Position numbers and translations under genes: made by a program
The notes under the pieces: generated by a model
The model's database searches: none
What the model was told of the DNA's origin: nothing
Seen by the model: only the letters and a program-made list of their open reading frames with translations
Shown: positions 1 to 6,659 of the stretch, piece after piece
How positions within the stretch are numbered: the first letter of the stretch is position 1
Layout of the letters: each line of letters begins with the position of its first letter
NCBI GenBank assembly: GCA_012513735.1
Contig: JAAZBR010000214.1
Span: forward strand, 1-6,816
Reading direction: 5' to 3'
Source of the DNA: Clostridiales bacterium
Lineage (GTDB): Bacteria > Bacillota > Clostridia > Christensenellales > Aristaeellaceae
DNA: 6,816 bases

Positions 1-1540
1 TCTGTTCAATGGCGATCACCGTTTTATTCAGCGCACTGGTCATATCTGCCATGGTCTGCTGCAGCTTGGAGGCGCTGACCAGGTCCAGGGTTCCTTCGGC
101 TTTCCCGTCCTTACCTGGCTGCGGCTTGGCGATGCCGGTCATCTGCTTGCCCAGCTCGTTCATCATGTCGTGCATGTTTTCCTCGAACATGCCCAGCGTA
201 CGGGCCAATCCGGTGGAGATGTTCTCCACAAAGCTGGCATAGGAGCCGGACAACGCTTTGGCGGACACCGACATCTGGTTGGCCACCTCATGGGTGCGCT
301 CGGCGGCTGCGTCCGATTGCTTCTCAACGGCCTCCAGCACGCGGCCGGACCAGATAGCATATTGCTGCATCTGCTGGGTCATGTCCCTTTGACCCTCCTG
401 CAGCCGGGCATAGGCGTCGCTTTGCTGCTGCATGTTCTGGTGCATGCCGCTGAGCATGCGGCTCATGGATTCGGTCATCTGGGCGCTGCCGGCCTGGCTT
501 TGGGACAGCTCGCCCACATAACCCTCGAAGCGGTCGATCACCGCCTGGGTCACCGAATTGGTGTGCTGGATATTGTTGAGGATGGCGTCTGCTGCGGTCA
601 TGGTATGGTTGATGGAATCCCAGCTGACCGTCTGCGCCTGGTTGAGCGTGCTGAGCGTCTGGGCCAGCTGCATGAACTGGCCGTTCAGCGAGGCGTTCAT
701 CTGCGCCACAAAGTGATTGACAATGTTGTGCAGCCCTTCCATCTGCCCCTGGGTTTCGGCCAGTATAAAGCTGCTGATGGACTGGCTGATGGGCACAAAG
801 GCGCGCTCGATGCTCACCTCGATACCGCGGGACAGGTTTTCATTCAGCTCCGCACTGCTGTGGCTCAGAAAGGCCGCCTGATCCTCCAGATGCAGCTTGT
901 GGTAGACAACGTCATCCACGGGACGTTGCATCACCAATTCGGAGAATACCGCATTAAAATCGTCCATGGCGGACAGGGCCGCGCCCTGGGAGGTGCGGAA
1001 CAGGACGTTGAACAGCAACGAGCAGGCCACGCCGGCGATGGAGGTGCCGTAGGCGAACGTCATGCCGCCGATCATCTGGGAGATGCCCTGCATAGTGCTG
1101 TCCGCAGTGGAAATATCCAGGTTACCCAGCCCGCGCATCAGGCCGATGAAGGTACCCAGGATACCCAGCGATGTCAGCAGGCCCGGAATAACCTCTGCCA
1201 ACTGCAGATGGGCATAGGCAGAGAAACAATCCTCATCATTGATATAGTCTTCCGTGTCACAGCTCAGCCCCCGGCTGTCCAACTGCTCGGCATTATGCAA
1301 AAAACGCTTCCAAGGCTCCTTCATGGGCTTGCCCAGAAACAGGGGATCCTGCCATACGGGGCGGGTGCCTTCCTTGTTGTTCATCAACTCCAACTGCCGG
1401 ATGCCACGCCTGAACAGGCGTGCCGCTCGCCGCATGGGGATGATGCACTTGAACAGGCCAACAATCAGCACCAACGCGATGGCCGAATAGATCACCACAT
1501 CCACAACAACTGCGGGAATCCCCGCAAATAACTCTCTCAT
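1..1540 (-). CDS. MotA/TolQ/ExbB-family proton channel protein with long helical tail (partial, 3' end outside window)
   Basis: The reading frame opens at ATG 1540 (MRELFAGIP...) and stays open for 513 codons to the left edge, so the C-terminus is missing. A hydrophobic segment lies at about residues 8-30. A MotA/ExbB-like pair follows: segment two at about 117-140 contains PGLLTSLGILGTFIGLMRGL, and segment three at about 158-182 contains GGMTFAYGTSIAGVACSLLF. These small-residue-rich helices are typical of the channel-forming subunit of ion-driven 5:2 motors (MotA, TolQ, ExbB, ZorA). From about residue 190 onward the protein is hydrophilic, Gln/Met/Ala-rich and probably almost wholly helical or coiled coil (for example HQNMQQQSDAYARLQEGQ around 365-385), far longer than in MotA or ExbB. 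The start is supported by a GGAAGGCGG-type ribosome binding site and a promoter at 1583-1611. Its usual MotB/OmpA-like partner would lie beyond the left edge. The family call is firm. The biological role (envelope motor, Zorya-like defence or other) cannot be settled here. Confidence 0.88.
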   Translation of the reverse strand, partial: MRELFAGIPAVVVDVVIYSAIALVLIVGLFKCIIPMRRAARLFRRGIRQLELMNNKEGTRPVWQDPLFLGKPMKEPWKRFLHNAEQLDSRGLSCDTEDYINDEDCFSAYAHLQLAEVIPGLLTSLGILGTFIGLMRGLGNLDISTADSTMQGISQMIGGMTFAYGTSIAGVACSLLFNVLFRTSQGAALSAMDDFNAVFSELVMQRPVDDVVYHKLHLEDQAAFLSHSSAELNENLSRGIEVSIERAFVPISQSISSFILAETQGQMEGLHNIVNHFVAQMNASLNGQFMQLAQTLSTLNQAQTVSWDSINHTMTAADAILNNIQHTNSVTQAVIDRFEGYVGELSQSQAGSAQMTESMSRMLSGMHQNMQQQSDAYARLQEGQRDMTQQMQQYAIWSGRVLEAVEKQSDAAAERTHEVANQMSVSAKALSGSYASFVENISTGLARTLGMFEENMHDMMNELGKQMTGIAKPQPGKDGKAEGTLDLVSASKLQQTMADMTSALNKTVIAIEQ

Positions 1541-1582
1541 GTCAACACCGCCTTCCGCCAGATAAGAGGCCTGCTGGTATAC

Positions 1583-1611
1583 ATTGTAATTGATTTTTAG
1601 TCTCGGTGCAA
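1583..1611 (-). promoter_or_regulatory. Sigma-A-type promoter of the MotA-like gene
   Basis: On the minus strand TTGCAC (plus 1606-1611) and TACAAT (plus 1583-1588) are separated by exactly 17 bases. Transcription would begin near 1576, leaving a leader of about 35 bases before ATG 1540. The spacer is A-rich. The call rests on sequence match and position only. Confidence 0.7.
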
Positions 1612-1654
1612 CAATTTCGTAATGAAAGCAAATATAACAGCCCTGCATGCTCTG

Positions 1655-1816
1655 ATACTGATGTAAAACTGTAACGCATCCAAAGCGGTGTGGGCTTTTG
1701 CTCCACTGCAAGGAGCAGACGAGGGAGGCGTAGTGGCGCTACGCCGACCGAGCAGCCAACGCAGCAGGGGGGCAAAAGAACCAGCGCGACGATGCGTTAA
1801 AGTTTGGAATCAGTAT
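1655..1816. repeat. 162-bp nested palindromic element (MITE/REP-like or structured RNA element)
   Basis: The outer arms 1655-1680 and 1791-1816 are inverted copies matching at 22 of 26 positions; the inner parts AACGCATC (1673-1680) and GATGCGTT (1791-1798) match perfectly. Further in, CTTTTGC (about 1695-1701) opposes GCAAAAG (about 1772-1778). At the centre GGCGTAG (1727-1733) and CTACGCC (1739-1745) form a perfect 7-bp stem with a 5-base loop. All these pairs share one axis at about 1736, so the whole unit can fold as one long imperfect hairpin. No convincing coding sequence and no clear target-site duplication were seen. It sits between the terminator of the oadB-oadG genes and the promoter of the MotA-like gene. 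A foldback mobile repeat is the favoured reading. A noncoding RNA or chromosome-structuring palindrome is possible. Confidence 0.75.
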
Positions 1817-1839
1817 GATCATGATGGCCAGGCAAGCAC

Positions 1840-1869
1840 AAAAAAGGGAGATGCATTGCCGCACCTCCC
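1840..1869 (-). terminator. Intrinsic terminator after the oadG-like gene
   Basis: Read on the minus strand, GGGAGGTGC and GCATCTCCC pair over 9 bp (one G-U) around a GGCAAT loop and are followed immediately by six T. It starts 22 bases past the stop codon of the small OadG-related gene, so it closes the glnS-gltX-oadB-oadG run. The T-tract is present only for minus-strand transcription. Confidence 0.9.
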
Positions 1870-1891
1870 GGTAGTGAAACCATGATATAAA

Positions 1892-2032
1892 TCAGCCGTC
1901 CTGCGCCTCTCCCTTTCCTTCCGGGGTAACCTTCTGCAACAGCTTGATGGCTACAAAAAACAGCGCCAGCACCAGGAACACACCAGCCAGGCCCAACCCA
2001 GTGGCAATCAACCCTTTGACAAAAACGGACAT
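1892..2032 (-). CDS. OadG-related small membrane subunit of a sodium-pump decarboxylase
   Basis: This is a 46-residue protein starting MSVFVKGLIATGLGLAG. One transmembrane helix spans about residues 8-32, ending in FFVAIKLLQ, and is followed by a short polar tail (TPEGKGEAQDG). That is the layout of OadG/GcdD gamma or delta subunits, which hold the membrane beta subunit and the soluble carboxyltransferase together. Klebsiella OadG is about 80 residues; this one lacks the longer C-terminal region with its zinc-binding tail. The start at 2032 is chosen because AAAGGAGA (plus 2037-2044) sits directly upstream; an in-frame extension to 2086 would run through that site. It lies 72 bases downstream of oadB and just before a terminator, which supports a shared role with OadB. 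The family call rests on helix layout and position, since so short a protein has little diagnostic sequence. Confidence 0.82.
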   Translation of the reverse strand: MSVFVKGLIATGLGLAGVFLVLALFFVAIKLLQKVTPEGKGEAQDG

Positions 2033-2036
2033 ATTG

Positions 2037-2044
2037 TCTCCTTT
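2037..2044 (-). promoter_or_regulatory. Ribosome binding site fixing the oadG-like start
   Basis: Minus-strand AAAGGAGA lies four bases before ATG 2032. It decides for this start over an in-frame ATG at 2086, which lacks comparable support. Confidence 0.85.
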
Positions 2045-2053
2045 CCATTTGAC

Positions 2054-2077
2054 TTCCCCGTCCTGCAGGCGGGGGAG
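2054..2077 (-). other. Stem-loop between oadB and the oadG-like gene
   Basis: The arms 2054-2059 and 2072-2077 pair over 6 bp (one G-T). After a 2x2 mismatch an inner CCTGCAGG palindrome (2062-2069) continues the stem. No T-tract follows on the minus strand, so it is not a normal terminator. It could be an mRNA stability or processing element that sets the subunit ratio. Function is inferred only from structure and position. Confidence 0.45.
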
Positions 2078-2104
2078 CCGATGCAATACACGGTGGCGTA
2101 TAGC

Positions 2105-3307
2105 TTACAGCTTCAGCAGCATGGTAACCAACGTAATGATCATGCCGCCGGCCACAATGGAACCCAACTGGCCGGATACATTGGCGCTGGTGGCCTGCAT
2201 CAGCACGAAGTTGTAGGGGTCGTCTTCCTTGGCCATCTTCTGGATCACCCGGGCGCTCATGGGGAAGGCAGAGATGCCCGCCGCGCCGATCATGGGGTTG
2301 ACCTTGTTCTTACGGAACAGGTTGAGCAGCTTGGCAAACAGCACGCCGCCTGCGGTATCAAACACAAAGGCGAACAGGCCCAGCAGCATGATGAGCGCCG
2401 TATCCAGGCGCAGGAAGTTCTGTGCCTCCATGGTGCTGCCGATGGTGATGCCCAGCAGAATAGTGACCAGATTGGCCAGTTCATTTTGAGCTGTCTTGCT
2501 CAGACGCTCCAGCACGCCGCACTCGCGGATCAGGTTGCCAAACATCAGGGCGCCCACCAGCGGCGCGCTCATAGGCACCAGAATGCCAGCCACCAAGGTG
2601 ACAATCACAGGGAACAAAATCAGCGCCGTCTTGGAGGACTTCTCCTCATGGTAATCCATGCGAATCTGTCGCTCTGCCTTGGTGGTCAGCGCACGGATAA
2701 CCGGCGGCTGAATCACAGGCACCAGCGACATGTAGCTGTACGCCGCCACCGAGATGGGAGCCATGTACTCCACCAGTTGGAAGTGATTGGCAACATACAG
2801 GGTGGTGGGGCCATCGGCCGCGCCGATGATGCCAATGGCGCTGGCCAGCCGCAGCACCAGGCTGTCATCAGCACCGGGAACCACCAGCGGGATCAGCAAT
2901 ATGCTGACCAAGAAGGTGGCGAAGATGCCAAACTGGGCCGCCGCGCCAAAGAAGATCATGCTGGGATCCTTCAGCAGGGGCGTGAAGTCGATCATGGCGC
3001 CCACTGCAATGAAGATCAGCACGGGGAACAGCTCATTGGCAATGCCCGCGTCAAACAGCACCTTCAGGAAACCGGGGGCTTCTGCAGTACCCAGAACGGC
3101 AGGGGCCATCATTTCCAGCACCGGGGGCAGATTGGCCAGAATGGCGCCAAAGCCGATGGGCAGCAGCAACGCAGGCTCATAGTCCTTCTTGATGGCCAGC
3201 CAAATCAGGATGCCGGCGATGATAAACATCACCAACGTCTTGAGCCCCGGCCCCGTAAACAGGAAGCTGACACCGGAAAACAGATCGGTCAACAAAGTTT
3301 GGAACAT
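2105..3307 (-). CDS. oadB: Sodium-ion-translocating decarboxylase, beta subunit (OadB/GcdB/MmdB family)
   Basis: This 400-residue, very hydrophobic membrane protein is full length for a family of about 375-435 residues. It couples decarboxylation of a carboxybiotin carrier to export of sodium ions. Family signatures are clear: GIIGAADGPTT at 159-169 with Asp165, VAAYSYMSLVPVIQPP at 187-202 with two candidate tyrosines, the block NPMIGAAGISAFPMSARV at 337-354, and MQATSANVSGQLGS at 370-383. Asn337, Gly341, Ser346 and Arg353 have the same spacing as the functional Asn373, Gly377, Ser382 and Arg389 that I recall from Klebsiella OadB. A perfect AGGAGG stands just before ATG 3307. The gene follows gltX after 89 bases with no evident promoter and precedes a small OadG-like gene. 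The substrate (oxaloacetate, methylmalonyl-CoA or glutaconyl-CoA) cannot be told from this subunit, and no alpha subunit or biotin carrier gene is present, so the symbol stands for the family. Confidence 0.95.
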   Translation of the reverse strand: MFQTLLTDLFSGVSFLFTGPGLKTLVMFIIAGILIWLAIKKDYEPALLLPIGFGAILANLPPVLEMMAPAVLGTAEAPGFLKVLFDAGIANELFPVLIFIAVGAMIDFTPLLKDPSMIFFGAAAQFGIFATFLVSILLIPLVVPGADDSLVLRLASAIGIIGAADGPTTLYVANHFQLVEYMAPISVAAYSYMSLVPVIQPPVIRALTTKAERQIRMDYHEEKSSKTALILFPVIVTLVAGILVPMSAPLVGALMFGNLIRECGVLERLSKTAQNELANLVTILLGITIGSTMEAQNFLRLDTALIMLLGLFAFVFDTAGGVLFAKLLNLFRKNKVNPMIGAAGISAFPMSARVIQKMAKEDDPYNFVLMQATSANVSGQLGSIVAGGMIITLVTMLLKL

Positions 3308-3327
3308 AGGTACCTCCTTTGTGCTAT

Positions 3328-3350
3328 AGCGGCCCGAAGTGGGTGCCGCT
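3328..3350 (-). other. Hairpin in the oadB leader next to its ribosome binding site
   Basis: AGCGGC (3328-3333) and GCCGCT (3345-3350) are perfect inverted copies around an 11-base loop. The hairpin ends about 12 bases before the AGGAGG of oadB. There is no T-tract. It could affect mRNA stability or translation of oadB. This is inference from structure alone. Confidence 0.45.
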
Positions 3351-3353
3351 GAT

Positions 3354-3371
3354 GGCTGCCGGCCGGCAGCC
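3354..3371. repeat. Perfect 18-bp G+C-rich palindrome between gltX and oadB
   Basis: GGCTGCCGGCCGGCAGCC is self-complementary over all 18 bases, with its axis between 3362 and 3363. It lies between the gltX stop and the oadB ribosome binding site and directly precedes a second hairpin. No T run follows on either strand, so it is not a canonical terminator. It may be an mRNA processing or pausing site, or an operator. Confidence 0.6.
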
Positions 3372-3396
3372 TGGGTCTACGCATAGGACAAACCTG

Positions 3397-4854
3397 CTAT
3401 TCCTGCCACTGCAGGGCAGCCACTGCCTGGTCAATGCGGCACAGGCATTCCTGCTTGCCCAGCAGCCAGGCGATTTCAATGGCGCCGCCTGGTGTGCTTT
3501 GAAGCCCACTCAGCGCAATACGAAGCGGCCACAGCACCGTGCCGTTCTTGCGGCCGCTTTGGGCGATGGCGGTCATCAGGGCATCATGAATAGCGGATTC
3601 CTGCCAGGGATCAATGGCCTCCAACACGGGCCGCACAAACTGCAGCGATGCAAGGGAGCTTTCCAGCGTGGACTTCTGCTTCTTGTTAGCGTACAGATCC
3701 AGCTCATAGGGCGGCATTTCTTTTAAGAACCGCACCATGTCGGGCACCCGGTTGAACACCTCGGTCCGGCCCTGCATCAATTGCGCCAGCCGCGGATAAT
3801 CAATGGAGATGCCGTCCAGGGCTTTGTCAAACCATGGGGTCACCATGGCCAGATACTCTTCCTCGGACAGCTTGCGGATATATTCCGTATTAAACCAGGT
3901 CAGCTTGTCCATGTTGAAAATAGCCGGCGACTTGCTCAAGCCCTTGGTATCAAAGGCCTGCACCAGCTCCTGCAGCGTAAAGAACTCCCGGTCATCCCCC
4001 GGGCTCCAACCCAGCAGGGCAATAAAATTGATGATAGCCTCTCGCAGATAGCCCATGTCCAGCAGGTCCTCAAAGGAGGGGTCGCCGTGCCGTTTGCTCA
4101 GCTTGCGGGTGGCATCCTTCATCACAACAGGCAAATGAAGATACAGAGGCGGCGTCCAGCCAAAGGCGGCATAGAGCAGGTTATACTTGGGCGCACTGGA
4201 CAGGTATTCGGTACCGCGGGTCACATGGGTGATGCCCATCAGGTGATCATCCACCACATTGGCAAAGTTGTAGGTAGGCAGACCATCGGCCTTGATCAGC
4301 ACGTTGTCATCCAGCGTGTCGCAGGGGGCTTCCACATGGCCGTACAACATGTCATCAAAACCGGCGGTACCGGTGGTGGGCACATTCTGGCGGATGACAT
4401 ACGGTTCCCCGGCTGCCATGCGCTGCTTTGCCTCCTCCCGGGACAGGGACAGGCAATGCTTGTCGTACTTGAAGGTTTCCCCCCGTTTGGTGGCCTCCTC
4501 GCGCCTTGCATCCAGCTCCTCCTTGGTGCAGAAGCAGGGATAGGCCGCGCCCTTCTCCACCAACTGCATGGCATAGGGCAGGTACAGGTCCTTGCGCTGG
4601 GTCTGTACGTAGGGGCCCACTGGGCCGCCCACGTCTGGGCCTTCATCCCAATCAAGCCCGGCCTGGCGCAAGGATTGATAGATCAGGTCCACGGCGCCGG
4701 GCACCTCGCGCTCCTGATCGGTGTCTTCGATCCTCAGGATAAACACACCGTCATTCTTGCGGGCCAGCAGCCAGGTATACAGCGCAGTGCGCAGCCCGCC
4801 CAGGTGCAGATAACCGGTAGGGCTGGGGGCAAAGCGCGTGCGGACTTGAGGCAT
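3397..4854 (-). CDS. gltX: Glutamyl-tRNA synthetase (GluRS)
   Basis: This 485-residue class I aminoacyl-tRNA synthetase is of normal length and attaches glutamate to tRNA-Glu in the cytoplasm. The N-terminal Rossmann fold opens with RFAPSPTGYLHLGGLRTAL, in which HLGG (17-20) is the HIGH-motif variant usual for GluRS. LRIEDTDQERE follows at about 40-50. KLSKRHG at 251-257 is the KMSKS-type ATP-binding loop. Between them the insertion with Cys107-x-Cys109 and Cys134 resembles the zinc-binding site of many bacterial GluRS, although the usual fourth ligand just after the third cysteine is not obvious. The C-terminal third is the helical anticodon-binding domain. AAGGAG sits 8 bases before ATG 4854. 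The gene starts 42 bases after the glnS stop, so the two are probably cotranscribed. Because a GlnRS is encoded next door, this enzyme may be discriminating (tRNA-Glu only), which cannot be read from the sequence by eye. Confidence 0.98.
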   Translation of the reverse strand: MPQVRTRFAPSPTGYLHLGGLRTALYTWLLARKNDGVFILRIEDTDQEREVPGAVDLIYQSLRQAGLDWDEGPDVGGPVGPYVQTQRKDLYLPYAMQLVEKGAAYPCFCTKEELDARREEATKRGETFKYDKHCLSLSREEAKQRMAAGEPYVIRQNVPTTGTAGFDDMLYGHVEAPCDTLDDNVLIKADGLPTYNFANVVDDHLMGITHVTRGTEYLSSAPKYNLLYAAFGWTPPLYLHLPVVMKDATRKLSKRHGDPSFEDLLDMGYLREAIINFIALLGWSPGDDREFFTLQELVQAFDTKGLSKSPAIFNMDKLTWFNTEYIRKLSEEEYLAMVTPWFDKALDGISIDYPRLAQLMQGRTEVFNRVPDMVRFLKEMPPYELDLYANKKQKSTLESSLASLQFVRPVLEAIDPWQESAIHDALMTAIAQSGRKNGTVLWPLRIALSGLQSTPGGAIEIAWLLGKQECLCRIDQAVAALQWQE

Positions 4855-4896
4855 ATAAGAAACTCCTTCTTAAAGCAGGTTGGTGCCACGGAGGGC

Positions 4897-6597
4897 TTAT
4901 GCGGGCCGGTAGCTGTCCTTCAGGCCGACCACCAGGTTGTACACTGCCAGGTCGGGCGTGGAGTCGCTGTCCTTGCAGAAGTAGCCAATGCGCAAAAACT
5001 GGAATGTATCGCCAGAGGCCGCACTTTCCAGCCCGCGCTCGCCAAAACCCTGCAGCTCCTGCAGGCTATCCGGGTTCAGGCGGCTGATAAAGTCCTTCTT
5101 CTCCACGTCTTCGTCCACCTCCTCATCGGCCATGAGCAGCGGTTCGTACAGGCGCAGGGACAGCGGCACGCAGTCCGCCGCGTTGACCCAGTGCAGGGTG
5201 CCCTTCACCTTGCGGTCAGCCCCCGGACTGCCCGAGCGGCTGTCCAGGTCCACAGAGCAGATCAGGTGGTCAATGGTACCGTCCGACGCCTTGACCACTT
5301 CCTCACACTTGATGATGTAGGCGCCCTTCAGCCGTACCTCACCATCGGGGCGCAGGCGGAAAAACTTTTTGGGCGGGTCCTCCATAAAATCGTCCTGTTC
5401 GATGTAGAGAGTTTTGCCGAAGGAGACCTGGCGGCTGCCGTACTCAGGATGGTCGGGATGGTTCTCCAACTCCAGGGTGTCCACTCTGTCTTCGTCCCAG
5501 TTGCTGAGCACTACCTTGAGGGGCCGCTGTACCGCCATCATGCGGAGGGCCTTGCCGCCCAGGTCGTTGCGCACACAATGCTCAAGAAGTGCCAAATCCA
5601 CCACGCTGTCCGCCTTGCTGAGGCCAATTCGGTCGATGAAATCGCGGATGGCTTCGGGGGTATAGCCACGCCGCTTCATGCCCACCAGCGTGGGCATGCG
5701 GGGATCATCCCAGCCGCTGACATAACCTTCCTCCACCAGCCGCCGAAGGTATCGCTTGCTCATCACTGTGCGGGTCAGGTTGAGGCGCGCGAACTCGATC
5801 TGCCGGGGGCCCCGGCTACGGTCGCCATGCTTGTCGATATGCTCCTCTCGGAAGCCAGCCATTTCCACTACCCAGTCATAGAGGGGGCGGTGATCCTCAT
5901 ACTCCAACGAGCACAGCGAATGGGTAATACCTTCAATGGCATCACCCAGGGGGTGGGCAAAATCGTACATGGGGTAGATACACCAGTCCTTGCCGGTACG
6001 GTGATGCTCCTGATACAGGATCCGGTACATGGCCGGATCACGCATGTTGATGTTGGGGCTGGCCATGTCGATTTTGGCGCGCAGCACGTAGCTGCCCTCA
6101 GGAAATTCACCAGCCCGCATGCGGCGGAACAGGTCCAGGCTCTCCTCCCTGGGCCGGTCGCGCCAGGGGCTGTTGCGGCCCGGCTCCGTCAGGGTGCCGC
6201 GGTGCTCCCGCATCTCCTCCTGGGTGAGCTCGTCCACATAGGCCAAATCCCGCATAATGAAGTCTTCGGCGATCTGGTAGCACTGCTCATAATATTCGCT
6301 GGCAAAGTAGAGGCCTCCATTCCAGTCAAAGCCCAGCCATCGAATGTCCTCCATGATGCCTTCGACGTACTCCGTTTCCTCTTTGGCGGGGTTGGTGTCG
6401 TCAAAGCGCAGGTTGCACAGGCCGCCGTATTTTTCAGCAGTGGCAAAGTCTGCCACCAGCGCCTTGCAGTGGCCGATGTGCAGATAGCCGTTGGGCTCCG
6501 GCGGAAACCGCGTATGCACCTTGGTGCAACGGCCGCTGGCCAGATCCTCCTCAATGGCATCCCAGATAAAATTGCTACGCTCTGCGGCCTCGCTCAT
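4897..6597 (-). CDS. glnS: Glutaminyl-tRNA synthetase (GlnRS)
   Basis: This 566-residue protein begins MSEAAERSNFIWDAIEEDL and is close to the usual bacterial length of about 550-570. It charges tRNA-Gln directly with glutamine. The catalytic Rossmann fold shows FPPEPNGYLHIGH (31-43; HIGH at 40-43), LRFDDTNPAKEETEYVE (63-79) and MSKR (279-282). The stretch around 207-242 with YPMYDFAHPLGDAIEGITHS and EYEDHRPLYDW is characteristic of GlnRS rather than bacterial GluRS. Residues from about 345 to the end form the beta-barrel anticodon-binding region. The start at 6597 is chosen because GGAGGG lies six bases upstream and a promoter lies at 6631-6659; the frame stays open to 6798, but that extension would cross the promoter. 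It is the first gene of a minus-strand run with gltX. Many Bacillota lack GlnRS and use GatCAB transamidation, so an old horizontal origin of glnS is plausible. Confidence 0.98.
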   Translation of the reverse strand: MSEAAERSNFIWDAIEEDLASGRCTKVHTRFPPEPNGYLHIGHCKALVADFATAEKYGGLCNLRFDDTNPAKEETEYVEGIMEDIRWLGFDWNGGLYFASEYYEQCYQIAEDFIMRDLAYVDELTQEEMREHRGTLTEPGRNSPWRDRPREESLDLFRRMRAGEFPEGSYVLRAKIDMASPNINMRDPAMYRILYQEHHRTGKDWCIYPMYDFAHPLGDAIEGITHSLCSLEYEDHRPLYDWVVEMAGFREEHIDKHGDRSRGPRQIEFARLNLTRTVMSKRYLRRLVEEGYVSGWDDPRMPTLVGMKRRGYTPEAIRDFIDRIGLSKADSVVDLALLEHCVRNDLGGKALRMMAVQRPLKVVLSNWDEDRVDTLELENHPDHPEYGSRQVSFGKTLYIEQDDFMEDPPKKFFRLRPDGEVRLKGAYIIKCEEVVKASDGTIDHLICSVDLDSRSGSPGADRKVKGTLHWVNAADCVPLSLRLYEPLLMADEEVDEDVEKKDFISRLNPDSLQELQGFGERGLESAASGDTFQFLRIGYFCKDSDSTPDLAVYNLVVGLKDSYRPA

Positions 6598-6602
6598 GTC
6601 AG

Positions 6603-6608
6603 CCCTCC
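6603..6608 (-). promoter_or_regulatory. glnS: Ribosome binding site fixing the glnS start
   Basis: Minus-strand GGAGGG lies five bases before ATG 6597. Together with the promoter just upstream it excludes the longer in-frame start at 6798. Confidence 0.85.
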
Positions 6609-6630
6609 AAAAAAGCTCAATATGTGGTTC

Positions 6631-6659
6631 ATTATACAGAGGATTATGCCAAAGAACAA
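6631..6659 (-). promoter_or_regulatory. Sigma-A-type promoter of glnS (and probably the glnS-gltX-oadB-oadG run)
   Basis: On the minus strand TTGTTC (plus 6654-6659) and a perfect TATAAT (plus 6631-6636) are 17 bases apart. Transcription would begin near 6624, giving a leader of about 27 bases. That is too short for a T-box riboswitch, the common control of synthetase genes in Bacillota. The region is A+T-rich compared with the genes. Confidence 0.82.

Noticed and set aside
170..1531. A 453-codon plus-strand open frame opposite the MotA-like gene
   Set aside because: It is the antisense shadow of a gene with a clear membrane-channel signature, promoter and ribosome binding site. Its His/Gln/Gly-rich translation has no family features.
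1542..1775. A 77-codon minus-strand open frame ahead of the MotA-like gene
   Set aside because: It spans the palindrome and the promoter of the MotA-like gene, has no clear ribosome binding site, and the translation looks like noncoding sequence.
1646..1823. CATG on both sides of the palindromic element as a target-site duplication
   Set aside because: Four bases at unequal distances from the arms (1646-1649 and 1820-1823) are too weak to count as a duplication.
1688..1885. A 65-codon plus-strand open frame in the intergenic region
   Set aside because: It lies inside the palindromic element and runs through the minus-strand terminator. No ribosome binding site or protein-like composition was seen.
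2081..3352. A 423-codon plus-strand open frame opposite oadB
   Set aside because: It is the antisense shadow of oadB. The predicted product is a low-complexity His/Gln/Asp-rich chain.
4872..4891. T-box-like motif on the plus strand (AGGTTGGTGCCACG resembles AGGGTGGNACCGCG)
   Set aside because: It matches at only about 10 of 13 defined positions. It is on the strand opposite to the synthetase genes, has no antiterminator/terminator structure that I can see, and no plus-strand gene follows. Probably chance.
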